Assembly (NCBI GenBank): GCA_030411725.1
Contig: MU839835.1
Coordinates: 744,001 to 808,000 of the forward strand
Length of the DNA: 64,000 nucleotides
Direction: 5' to 3'
Source of the DNA: Echria macrotheca
Lineage: Eukaryota; Ascomycota; Sordariomycetes; Sordariales; Schizotheciaceae
The notes below the pieces were generated by a model. It saw nothing but the letters and a program-made list of their open reading frames with translations. It ran no database searches and had not been told where the DNA came from. The position numbers and the translations under genes are program-made. Below, one piece after another: positions 31,790 through 42,133 of this stretch; position 1 is the first letter of the stretch; every line of letters starts with the position of its first letter.

Positions 31790-34700
31790 CGGCTCACGAA
31801 TGACCCGCCCTCCCCTTTACAACAACCACCAACAACGACGACAACATGTCGAACTAATTCGGTGGTCTTAATGACGTAATGTCTCCCATGGCCCAGGTCA
31901 AGACCAGATACCTGGAAGATGGGAGTAATGTTGTACCAGCATTTTTGTTACAGCATTTTTTGACATGTGTTTTCGACCATTCTTCTTTCTTGGGCGACTA
32001 TCAAAATACCACGGCGGGAACACATGGGAATATGATTGGACTGGAAGCGGGTTCTTGCAAAGTCACATCGATACCATTTATTGCCTTGTTTTTATTGGGA
32101 TTGCAGCGTAGACTTGGCGTTGGGGAGGAAGGGGTCACAAAGGGGACAAATGGGTACGAAATGGTTCGGCACTCTTCATGGAACGGTTGTTTTTTTTTTC
32201 TTGGTGCGGTGCATTTTCAGGCGTTTTTGTTCTTCCATAACTCACGAGCCGAGGGTCATTCCCGAGTCAGCATGGATGGTGGGGAGGGGGCGCGAGGACG
32301 GCTGTTGTGAAAAAAAAGGGAGTCTCACCTCGGGATGTCTGTACTGGGCGTAGAAGTGTGCGGGCTGCTGCGATACAAGATATTCTACGAATACGGATAG
32401 GTGGCGATCTCGGTTCGGGTTAGCTAGCCTAGGACTGCATGGAGCGAACGAATAGAAGACGGCGGTTGGTCATGACCGTTTGGTTATGTTGCGCGTCCAC
32501 ATTAGCGGTTGGTACTTGTATACAGTGGTGATTACAGTATGTATGTATGTGATGCTTGGGGGTCGGAGCGGTGGGGTTCGGTGTCACGATATGTGCGTAT
32601 ATTGGTGCCCGTGGTGCCGTCGTCCACCACAGGAACTTTTTGTTGATATTTTACCTTCCCTGCCTGGGTACCTACTTTATCTATTCTGTATGTCTCGGAC
32701 GCAGGGAAGCAGGAAAAGAAAAATGGGCTCGTTTGCTTTCTTTTCTTCTCGGGACTTTTTAGGGGCTGGGTGGTTTTCTTCTTGGCAACGTGGGAAAAGG
32801 ACTCTTTGGGTTCGTTTTACTTTCTTTTTTTTTCCGATGGTGTATGTATGTATGTATGTACGGATGGGCTGGCAATCTTGCGCGCGGGCTTTCCGTCTCG
32901 TGCGTACGGCTTATCCGTAGATGATATACCGGAATGCAGGGACGAGTTCAGACCCATCCGGACCTTTGAGATTTTTCTTTTTCTTTTTTGCCTTGTGAGA
33001 CTGACTGTTTGTTTAGACCCCACCCACACCCTAGGTATGTACATAGTCGATTCCCGGGTTCCGGGTTCTGGGCGGTGGTCTCGTAAGGGGGGGGGGGCCT
33101 CCTCGATGGTCGTCGTGAGTACATATCAAGATATATTTCTTTGCCTGAGGGGCTGGGATAACAAGTGATATACGGAGGAGGTCGACATGGCCAGTTGTGA
33201 AGACCAATTATGAGGAGGTAAGTTGGATAGATGGAGTGTGTTAGTGGTAGAGAGTCTGTGAAAGAAAAATTCGGGCTCTTCCAAAGGTCACTGTATATCA
33301 TTTTGTCTGCTACTTCCGAGAAATAATTGTATACCCGGCCTGTCAGCTACGCCTACACTATGTACCTATGTACTAGTAAAAGTAATATGGCCAACGGCAC
33401 TTGTGCGGGACGATGTTCACAACGGGAGTCGAGGCAAAAAGGTGGGCCCCCTTTGGCCTTTGTTCCCTGGTTTTTGGCGCTAGGTCCGGCGACGGCTTGC
33501 CGGCAACGAACCAGAAAAAGCAACAACGGCAGCGGCAGCGGCAGGGCTCCCTCTTCCCTCCCCCTCTCCGAACCGATCGCGCACGGCCCCCCAGATTTCA
33601 GATTGATCGGCGCAGGGGTCCATGAACTGACGGCGGGGCGGAGAACTCCTTACCAAGTTTGAGGCTGAATGACGACCTGCTATTGGAAAGTGGTGGTGAT
33701 TTCTTGCGTTACTATTGTGACCGCCGAATCTTTCTCCTCTCCCCGTCTTGCGCGCCGGACAGTTAGTGACGAGAAGACACTGTGTCTGCGGCGTCGAGAT
33801 CGAAAGCCAATCGAGGACCCCTGTTTAAGGTTGAGCGATACAGGGATGACCCCGCACACCGTTTCTTTGCTTTTTTCTTGCTGCAGTCTGTTGTGAACTC
33901 CAGCTGGCTGAACTGCCCCTCTCTCTGCTTATTCCCCAACCTCCAGAGAGACTTGTCGGTTTTGCTGGCCGCACGGTAACACCCACCAGGCATATCGCTC
34001 GTTCCGGGAGCCTGGGGATCGTCGATGGGTGTTGCTGTTGCGGGAATGAAACCGATTTTATTCTGCTTCACACGCTCAAGCATTTCTTCATCCTCCCGCC
34101 GCGTGGTTACACACTTGCAAGCTTCCCTCATCGGCCTCTGTGGCGGGCGATCCGGGAGCTATCTTTGGTCGTGCTTGTTTTGCCCGACGTATGGAGCCTC
34201 TCGGGCTAGGTTCCGAGAAACCTCGGTCGTTCACTCTCAGGCGCGCCCTCGAGATTTCTCAATTCGCCGTCTTGGCCGGTCTGCTATTCCGACGGCATTT
34301 TCCCTGAACTGCATCCCCCCTTTGGCGTAACCGGTGCCCCGTCATCCTATCACCGAAAGCCCTCATGCAAGTCGTCCGGACAAGTCACCCAGGCTCATCA
34401 CATCGCTCCATGCGGCTCCGGCATATGTTTGCTGTCGGCTGCTCTCTCGGCTGCTGCAAGCCACCCAGTGGGAGCTTCCCCGGTTTGGCACACCAGAGCT
34501 GGTTGTTCGGCCAAAAAGTCGAGACGAGAGCCCAAGCAGCGGGGTCCCGGCATTGTCGATGGCAAATGTCTTGGGGGATTTTTTTTCTTCCTCTCTTCTG
34601 TTTTCTTCTTTGCCCATGACCTGGACACGAAGTGTTACACCAGCATGCCACCGAGCACCGATCGGAGGAGGTCAGCTACAGGCCAAAACTACTTGTCATA

Positions 34701-35715
34701 GGTTCAGCTGAGATTTGTCCCACCGCCCGGGTCCTCTGGCACAGCTCTAGCCTCATCACATACGGCCGCTAAACAGTGACCTCTACTAGCTGCTGCCGGA
34801 CATGCAGAGCCCTTCCAAGGAAAACTCGCGGCGGCATCCCCCTTTCGGCCCTAGCCTGCATTCGGTCTGGTGGGCGTAATCTGGGATGCGATGATGCATC
34901 TCTCGGAATGCCGGGTCCTGTCGGCTGGGAAGTCCGAGCATATGCCATCGCGAAGCAAGGGAGAGAGTTCTCTTCTTGGGGGGTTCACCTGGTGTGGGCA
35001 GCTTCCCGCTAGTGTCCCAGCCGCAATCCGGATGTATCGCCTTCCTTGGCTTTGGACCGTGGTGTCGTCAGAAAAGCATTGTCTTTGCCGACCGCCCCCT
35101 CCCCCGTCAGTCAGGTAGTAGACCAGGAACATGGGCGTTATCCGGGTGGTACTGCAGCGATGTGGCTTGCCAGCACGCAAAAACCGTCGATCTTTGCCGT
35201 ACCCGATCATTGCCGGGCTGAGCATCGAGAAGTCGAGGCAGGCTCAGTTGTCGTGCTCTCCTGGGTATTGGCTGTGGTGTCCCCCGCTGCTGCAAGGACT
35301 GCCATCTTTTCGATTCGTCTCAGCAGCTCCTTCTCAAGTAACCGTCCCCGATCCCCGTCCAATGTCTGGGCACTGTGGCTTGCTGCCGGGACCACTCTGG
35401 TGCATGTCCATGTTGATACGCCCGTCCTATTTCGTTATATCCCACCTATAATTCCCATCGGGGGTGCTCTCCAGCACAAATAGGATTCTGCCCCTTTATT
35501 TTTCTACCTGTACCTAAAACGATCTATACATACCTTTGGACACCGCTCTCTTGTTGAACCTAGGTCGCCCCTACCTCAACAGATCCTGGGGAGCGTGCAG
35601 AGTTGGCCGATGTCTTTCCCTTCTTCCGCTATCTCGCCCGCCCCGATTCCGTGCCCGACAAGTTAGCCGGTCGGTTGTTGGAAAGGCCGACCCGAACGAG
35701 TGGACGGAACGGAAG
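31790..35715. other. 3.9-kb intergenic region
   Basis: Between the RING gene and the multipass membrane protein. The first 1.5 kb is T/G-rich on the plus strand, with several tatgtatg runs, and fits a 3' UTR and flank. From about 33.4 kb the sequence is GC-richer. Short frames are present but unsupported. A (ggcagc)n-like tract lies at about 33528-33546. Confidence 0.5.
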
Positions 35716-37963
35716 ATGGCCCCTTCGCCGTGGGCGATCCTCGTCGGACGCCATGTCGATTTGGAGGGGGAGTATGCGGAACCCATAGCGGGCGTCATTA
35801 TTAGTGTCATACTCGCCATGCTCTCGCTCGTCATCATCTCGTCGTTTTTGAGTGAGTTGGTCCACGGAGGGTTCCGATAGTGTGTCGAGCATGCGTTTAA
35901 CTAATGACTATACCAGCCCAGCGATTCCTGGCCGTCAAGATATGGGCTAGGCTTCCGTTTGTACAATGGCGTATGTCAACCTTGATTACGATGATACTAC
36001 CCGGACGAGAGTAACTGACTGGGGGGAAGTCGTTTTTGCCATATACGCCGACTCGTTCCTGTTCGTCTTTGCTACCGCCATACTACAGTTCGGCTTCGGC
36101 GTGGATGAGTCCATTTCGGTCTGTGAGGCAGCCATCCTGTTGTGTCTGGTCTGTTACGTGACCACCAAGGTATTTAAACCTTCCAGATATCCTGGCATCT
36201 TATGTCAGTATGTAGAGAGAAAGGTTACTGACAATCTTTTTCGCAGATTGTACGTGTATTGGATAATCAGGGGTGGGTCTGCGTGGCTTACATATCATAG
36301 CTGATATACCTGTTCCTGGTTGAGAAAGCGGTATGTACTTGCAATTCTGGGGCATGGAAGTACAGTTTAGCTGACCAGCGTAGCATATCATCCGACCGAC
36401 GGGGAAAAAACCGCGTTTGCACTCGAAGCTCTACCTCACCAACTCGTTCGGCATGATCGGTGCGTTTCCCGAGAGCGGAATCGACGGCGTAAAGGGGCGA
36501 AGCTAACTGGGTCCAGGCATCTACTGTGGTGTGGTCGTCCTTAACTTCATCTAGTATGCCTCTTCTATCTACGATGCGAGGATTCTCAGCTGACCGTCGA
36601 AGTCGTATTACGAGGGTGGAGAACGGCCAATGCATCATTGGGATGAAGAAGCTTGCCATGATTCCCCTGATTGCCTTCGACTTGTTGGTAAACGTATGTG
36701 GGCATCCTTGGCATAGAGGAAGTGTTCTGACCCATGTCTGCTAGATCTACCTCACCATTCTCTTCCTGATACCATTATCCGGCAAGTTTTCGATATAGTC
36801 CACGGTTTGACAAATATCTAACTTGAGTAGGATTATATTCGTTTAAAAACATGCGGGAAACTAGGGGAAATAGACGCCTCAGGACGGTCGCCTTGCGCAC
36901 ATTCATCGGATGCGTGTGCACTCTTATTAGCAGCATAGTGTATGTCTTTCTCCGTGTCACGCTGCCCATTCCCAACTGACGCCGAACAGAAACCTAACAG
37001 TACTAATGGCTCTCGAAGGCGAGCCAGGATGGGTTTGCTTGATGTGTTGTAATAGTGATAGTCTGTGTCCTCCCCTTTTTTTTTCCCTCCCCTAGTTTTA
37101 TGAGAGATCTCTTTTACTAACATCCATCTGCAGTCCTCTTCAGCGCCATCGTCATCCAATGGGTCACATCCCGCGACAGCAACTCGACGGTATCCGACTC
37201 CCTCTCCATCTCCCAAGGCCACAGCCACGCCGGCGGCGGCCCCGGCGATGAGCTGAGCCACATCCGGTCGCAGCGCTCGCGACAGCGCACCAGCCGCACC
37301 GGCGCCGGGAGCGGTGGCGGCGGCGTCGGCGGGACCACAAACGGTGGTAGCTACGGCACGGACCACACGACGACCAACAAGTCGGCCGGCGGCGACGACC
37401 TGACGACCTCTGTCCACCGCGGCAGCGTCGATAGCGACTGCTGCACGCCGCCTATTAAACGTAGTGCTATCGCCAGCACCGAGGCTATCGTCGATGACGC
37501 GGCGGATATGTCTATCGTGGACGACTCGCCGCGGAGTATGAACGGGCCGTTTTCGGATGATAAGCGGATTTGGGGGAATGGTGGTGGTGGTGGGCATGGA
37601 CATGGACATGACGATGAGAAGGATGTCGTGCCGCTGGATATGCTCCCGCGTCTGCCGCCGCCGAGTTGGACGAATACGGCTCGCCATGTGCCCTCGGCTT
37701 CGGAGGTGTTGGTCCATGTTGACTATGGTGCGAGTCTTAGTCGGGAGACGACGGGGGAGGGGGTACGGCTGGGGAATAGCATTGTTATTGGGGCGGGGAC
37801 TGCTCCCATTGTTTCTGGGGGTGGAGGTCCTGGGGTTCCTGGTGGTGGTGGCGCCGGGAGTCCGGTCGCCGTCGGGGGTGTTGGGGCCGGCGGTGTGGGT
37901 GGTGAGGAGAGGAGGGGGCGTCGGTCGCCTTGGTTTCTTGGTGGGGAGTCGGTTGGGCTCTAG
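35716..37963 (+). CDS. Multipass (7TM-like) membrane protein with long Gly-rich tail, eleven exons
   Basis: Exons: 35716-35851, 35917-35970, 36030-36169, 36301-36330, 36384-36459, 36517-36553, 36603-36693, 36745-36781, 36831-36939, 36990-37060, 37134-37963; 536 residues, in frame through every junction. The first about 260 residues contain about seven hydrophobic spans, including EPIAGVIISVILAMLSLVII, FAIYADSFLFVFATAILQFG, CEAAILLCLVCYVTTK and LAMIPLIAFDLLVNIYLTIL. Short polar loops include HIIRPTGKKPRLHSK and SFKNMRETRGNRRLRT. After the last span (ILFSAIVIQWVTS) comes a roughly 270-residue Ser/Gly/Asp-rich cytoplasmic-type tail. The intron after exon 8 has a GC donor (gcaagt); no GT donor keeps the frame. 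The 131-nt intron before exon 4 could hide a further small exon. It resembles conserved fungal integral membrane proteins of GPCR-like topology; no ligand, G-protein motif or function is assigned. Confidence 0.75.
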
Positions 37964-38184
37964 AAAAGGGGGTGGGGGAGGCGTCTTTCCTTGCCTGAAG
38001 GGTTTAGGGGGGTGGGGAGAGTCCTGGGCCGAGAAGCGAGAGCAGGTGGTCTTTCTGATCGATCTGGTCTGCGGCTGGATATATTCATCTGTGTAACAGT
38101 TCGATCAAGATCTTGATTTGGAGTTTGGTTTGATTTTGGTCCGAGGATGAGCTGATTATCCCATCCGGGAAGGGGCATCGGGGC

Positions 38185-38333
38185 GGGGGGGGGGGGGGGG
38201 GGGGGGGGACCAGTGGGTTGGGTGACGGCTGGGGGCTGTTTGTGTTGAAGGCGTCACAANNNNNNNNNNCGCCGCCCCCCCCCCCCCCGCCGCCCCCCCC
38301 CCCCCCCCCCGCCCCCCCCCCCCCCCCCCCCCC
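38185..38333. repeat. Poly-G / gap / poly-C inverted homopolymer tract
   Basis: A 24-base G run (38185-38208) is followed, after about 50 bp and ten undetermined bases (38260-38269), by an almost pure C tract to 38333 broken only by single G. The two are complementary and could form a long G-C hairpin or quadruplex, which probably explains the failed assembly. The true length between them is unknown. Confidence 0.85.
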
Positions 38334-38828
38334 GCAATACAGGATGTATGTGACGACTCGGACTTTGGCATTTGTCTTCGGGATCACTCCCACTCGACCG
38401 ACGGGAGACTGGATACATCGGGGCAGGGGGCAGAGAGAGAGAGAGAGAGACAAAAAAAGGGGACACTGATAAAAACGGCCGGCCGGAATGAACGGGACGG
38501 ATAAGAAGTAAGAAGGGAATAGGGAATTGCATCGGGACGGCGTCGACTTGTTAGAGGATCGGAGTATTCGTTAGATATACCCATGGGGATTTTTTTGGTT
38601 CAAAGGGGGAAAGAAGGGATTGGAGTACGGATATCGATTTGGATATGGATATGGGATATGGACCATGGAACCCTGGACGGGCGGAGCATATTTTAGGTAT
38701 AGGTATTGGCGGTTGGTTCTAGAGCAACGGGCGGGGTTGGGTACTGCGAGTGGGAGTGAGTGGGAGTGCTCTGATATGGCGTTTGATCTTCTCGAATTTA
38801 TCCCTTTTTTTTCTTTTTCGGTGTCTAG

Positions 38829-38930
38829 ATATATATCATTGATTAGAAGAGGGACCGCTTACCCCCTTAAGGGGTGGAAGCCTTCGGCTTCTTACAGCTT
38901 AAGACAAATAAACAAATATATATCATTGAT
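38829..38930. repeat. 15-bp direct repeats flanking a 72-bp hairpin-rich segment
   Basis: The 15-mer atatatatcattgat occurs at 38829-38843 and 38916-38930. The 72 bp between contain ccccttaagggg (perfect palindrome) and gaagccttcggcttc (hairpin), close together. The AT-rich flanks and small GC hairpins resemble ascomycete mitochondrial intergenic DNA; origin is inferred, not shown. Confidence 0.6.
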
Positions 38931-39110
38931 ACGTACGGAATAGACCTTGATCATGAACAGTTTTCGTAGCTTTCCACTCACACTCACATATCGCTTCGTA
39001 TCCCCCTGGAGCTGGAGATGCTTGGATATCATACATTCCATACACACACATTATAACATACTCGTACAGTTTATTCAACCTGGACACCCTCCCCGGGGGA
39101 TCCAGACATT

Positions 39111-41582
39111 TCATGCTTCTTTACCCCCCTCATCAGCCATATACTCCTCCAAAGCATTCTCCCAAGCACTCATATCCACCGCCGGCGCTTTGGCCCCTCC
39201 TCCTTCCGGTCCACCCTTCTCAACCACCTCCTCAATACCCGCCAGATCCCCCATCATACCAACCGCGACCTCACCCACCTGCCCCGCCAACTCCCTCATC
39301 TCCTCGCCCACATCCTTCCTATCATCCCCCTTCTCCCTCCGCACCTGCACCATCTCCCGCATCGCCTCGAGCACGCCCTCAGTGTCATGCACATGGCTAA
39401 ACGCGCGCACGGTAAACTCATCCGGCTGCAGGCCGGCCTGCTCGGCGCGCACCATGACCGACGCGACGGCGGGCACGTTCTGCTGGAGCGCGTAGCCCCA
39501 GACCGACGTGTTCCACACGGCGCGGGTGGGCTCGATGCCGTGGTCGCGCATGATGTCGAGAATCCGCTCGGCCTCCTCGGGCCGGGCGGCGGCGCCGAAG
39601 GCCTTGATCAGGATGCTGTACGTGTGCAGGCTCGGCCGGGGCGGGTTCGGGTCCGAGAGCATGTCCTGCACGATGTCGAGCGAGACGCGCAGCATGTCGG
39701 GCCACTGGATGAGGGCTTCGATGACGAGATCGTGTATCAGGGTGCCGTGGCTGACGATGTCTGTCGCGAGCTTGTCGTCTCCCTTTAGGAGTTGGTGGAA
39801 GGTCGAGTAGAAGGCTACGACGTGGTAGGCCTGCGAGACGGACTTGATGTAGCCCATTAGCATGAGCGTGATGATGTCGCGTGTGGGTTTTAAAGGGGTT
39901 GGAGGCGCGAGTTCGTCGAGCTCCGTGATGAGCGGGGCGAGGTCGATGAGCCATTCGGAGTGAGCCCGGCGAGCGGTTTCGGCTAGGTTGCGAGTGTTGG
40001 CCATGAGCTCCTGTAGGTTGTGCGTCGGTAGAAGACGCTGGAGGGGTTTGATATCGTAGAATTTGGAGAAGGCTTGCAGCATGAAGGGAAAGGGGGGGAT
40101 TTCTTTCTGTTTTGAGCCCGCACTGTAGATGGTGCTTATGAGCTCGTTGAAGATGATGGGATGCTTGAGGCCGTCCTGGGAAAGCGTAGGCAGTAGTCTA
40201 GCCATGGAATCGTAGTCCTCTGCGTGGCGGAGTCCATTCAGCAAGGTGCCCATGAGCTGGGCGTCGGGTTGTATTCCCCGCTCGCGCATCGTGTCAAACA
40301 CCCGCCAGGCGTTGGTCATGTCTCCGCTGAGACAGAGAATCCGGATCATGGCGGTGAAGTTGATGAGGTTCGGTCTGATGCCGATGTCGAGGAGGGCCTC
40401 GAAGAGATCAGCCCGGAGGCTGTTGAACGAGGCGTCTAGGGCCTCCTTTTTCGAGAATGACAGGATGGCGGTGACCAGGGCGGCGACGTGCTGGGAGAGG
40501 GGGTTGATCTTGTGATCTCGGACCAGCTCGCCCAATATCGCCACGGCCGTCTTCTTGTATTGCGGGTTCGCCGCGAACCGGGAGGCAAACTGCAACTTGG
40601 TGAACCCGTTGAGCGGGAACTGATAGTGGTCCGTGAGTGCCGAGTAGATTTCAAACAGGCCCTCCGCGTTATTCGGGAGTTTTGATATGTGGTAGAGAGT
40701 ATTTCGTGGGAATCGGAGGTAACCCGGCGAGGTATTGTTGAGAAGATGGAGGACCAGGCGGAAAAGCGCCTTGCGATACGGGCCCTGTTCGTGAGGCGGA
40801 AGTTGATTCAACTGATCGAGGAAGAACGGCAAGCAGTCGCTGGCCACATAGAATCTGGAAGGAATCTCCTCAAACGTAGCCTCAAGGACCTCGTGGGCTC
40901 TGCCCGGCGCGAGGAGGAGGGCGTTTGCCATGACGGCGTTCCAGAAAACTGGGTCGTCTCCGCGCTCCAGTTTGACAGCCTCCCATATCTTCTTCATCTC
41001 GGCCACGTTCTCGGCTTGGATGAGTTCCACAAACGCCCGATCTGCCGGTGAAGAATGCTCCTGTTGCATATATTCGGGCGGAGGATTCACCCTCGCAGGA
41101 CTCTTGTCGAGCACAGCCCAGGCTATCGCCCGCAGTTTCCGCCAACAGCTCAGAATCTCCAGCTCGGCCCTCAAACGATCGCCGGGAGGAACCAGGGTCT
41201 CGAGATGTACTCGGAATGTCTTGTAAAGTACGAGCTCCTTTCTGAACACTTCTGGCCGTCCTTCTACTTGACCGGCTCTTCGCTGCCTTGCTGGAAATGG
41301 CGACTCCAGAGCTGGGGATGATCGCGATTTGCGCCCGACATCGTGTTCACCGATAGCACTTGGTTGAAGACGGACTGGTTTCTGACCCAGTGCTTGTGCT
41401 ATTTCGTGATAATGCGGTTCCCGGTTGTGTCCACGCGTGACGGGTATCCTCTTGATCCGCGGATCTGTCGATTGACCGGGTTCCCCATCGTTGGCTTCCG
41501 TCTTCGTCGCCGTTCTGGGTATCGGCTGCAGTATCCGCCGAGCCAGAGCCAAATTCCGGACTACTAAATTGACCCCGCGCAT
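39111..41582 (-). CDS. Mitochondrial pentatricopeptide repeat (PPR) protein
   Basis: Single frame of 823 residues. The N terminus is rich in Arg and free of acidic residues (MRGVNLVVRNLALARRILQP), a plausible mitochondrial presequence. Degenerate PPR helical pairs run through the middle and C-terminal parts. The clearest are about 409-445 (FTAMIRILCLSGDMTNAWRV and MRERGIQPD) and about 645-695 (YSILIKAFGAAARPEEAERI and MRDHGIEPT). The family binds organelle RNA and acts in processing, stability or translation of specific mitochondrial transcripts; fungal cya-5 and Ccm1 are examples of the class, but I do not claim orthology. Upstream of the start, an overlapping ATG in another frame opens a seven-codon reading frame that ends inside the coding region; whether it is transcribed is unknown. 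The C-terminal 80 residues are Gly/Glu-rich. Confidence 0.82.
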   Translation of the reverse strand: MRGVNLVVRNLALARRILQPIPRTATKTEANDGEPGQSTDPRIKRIPVTRGHNREPHYHEIAQALGQKPVRLQPSAIGEHDVGRKSRSSPALESPFPARQRRAGQVEGRPEVFRKELVLYKTFRVHLETLVPPGDRLRAELEILSCWRKLRAIAWAVLDKSPARVNPPPEYMQQEHSSPADRAFVELIQAENVAEMKKIWEAVKLERGDDPVFWNAVMANALLLAPGRAHEVLEATFEEIPSRFYVASDCLPFFLDQLNQLPPHEQGPYRKALFRLVLHLLNNTSPGYLRFPRNTLYHISKLPNNAEGLFEIYSALTDHYQFPLNGFTKLQFASRFAANPQYKKTAVAILGELVRDHKINPLSQHVAALVTAILSFSKKEALDASFNSLRADLFEALLDIGIRPNLINFTAMIRILCLSGDMTNAWRVFDTMRERGIQPDAQLMGTLLNGLRHAEDYDSMARLLPTLSQDGLKHPIIFNELISTIYSAGSKQKEIPPFPFMLQAFSKFYDIKPLQRLLPTHNLQELMANTRNLAETARRAHSEWLIDLAPLITELDELAPPTPLKPTRDIITLMLMGYIKSVSQAYHVVAFYSTFHQLLKGDDKLATDIVSHGTLIHDLVIEALIQWPDMLRVSLDIVQDMLSDPNPPRPSLHTYSILIKAFGAAARPEEAERILDIMRDHGIEPTRAVWNTSVWGYALQQNVPAVASVMVRAEQAGLQPDEFTVRAFSHVHDTEGVLEAMREMVQVRREKGDDRKDVGEEMRELAGQVGEVAVGMMGDLAGIEEVVEKGGPEGGGAKAPAVDMSAWENALEEYMADEGGKEA

Positions 41583-41669
41583 CGCATTTTTTGTTGTTCG
41601 GCTCGGGTGATGAGTTTGGATCGATACCTTCGGGGGATGTGGTCGCGCCGAGTTTCTTCGCGGTCGCGA

Positions 41670-41691
41670 AATCTCTTATCGATAAGAGATT
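41670..41691. promoter_or_regulatory. 22-bp perfect palindrome with inverted GATA sites
   Basis: The sequence aatctcttatcgataagagatt equals its own reverse complement and centres on CTTATC-GATAAG, two back-to-back HGATAR sites. It lies about 90 bp upstream of the PPR start codon. Fungal GATA factors often act through paired sites; a regulatory role here is inferred. Confidence 0.5.
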
Positions 41692-41734
41692 GTGCCTGTC
41701 CCTATCGCTGGGCACACATCCACCAACAAGCCCT

Positions 41735-41854
41735 TCTGAGAAGTGAAAATTGCAGTGCTGCTCGTGATGTCGTGCTTTCTCACGCTTGCCATTGGGGAGA
41801 CTCATTGCCTTTATTTAATGCCTCTGAGAGAGTGGAAATTGCAGTGCTGCTCGT
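41735..41854. repeat. Direct duplication of about 31 bp
   Basis: Copies at 41735-41765 and 41823-41854 both run tctgaga...attgcagtgctgctcgt; they differ by one base and a one-base indel. They sit in the promoter region of the PPR gene, 57 bp apart. Confidence 0.75.
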
Positions 41855-42133
41855 CACTTGGACCAGTGGCACGGGCCATTGCACATTCACTCGACGACGA
41901 CCACTCAGCGCCGTTTCACGTGGATTTCAAGTTCGTATTATTTATTCCATGACAAAATAAAGTCATCGTTATAGCAGCCATATACCGGTCCCTAAACACC
42001 CATTAAATGACGGGGTATAATTGAGAGAGCAACCGCCCAAAGACGCAAAAAAGCCCACACCCAAACGCCTCAGACTCCAGATTCCCCAAACACCTTTTCC
42101 TTTCCGTGTTTCTCTCCTGGCTCTATTCAATTC

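Larger units (their letters stand above)
37964..39110. other. Convergent 3' region with poly-G/poly-C tract and assembly gap
   Basis: Between the plus-strand 7TM gene and minus-strand PPR gene. It holds the G-run/C-run and 10 N (separate entry), a (ga)n run at about 38430-38450, many ggatat/atatgg repeats around 38630-38660, and a hairpin-rich segment bounded by 15-bp direct repeats (separate entry). No coding sequence is supported. Confidence 0.6.
41583..42133. other. Upstream region of the PPR gene / 3' flank of the tetraspan gene
   Basis: Both flanking genes are on the minus strand. This 550-bp spacer carries the GATA palindrome and the 31-bp direct duplication listed separately. No gene is supported. 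Confidence 0.6.

Noticed and set aside
31879..32310. 143-residue plus-strand frame after the RING gene
   Set aside because: No domain, no plausible splice link to the RING gene, and it lies in T/G-rich sequence typical of a 3' flank.
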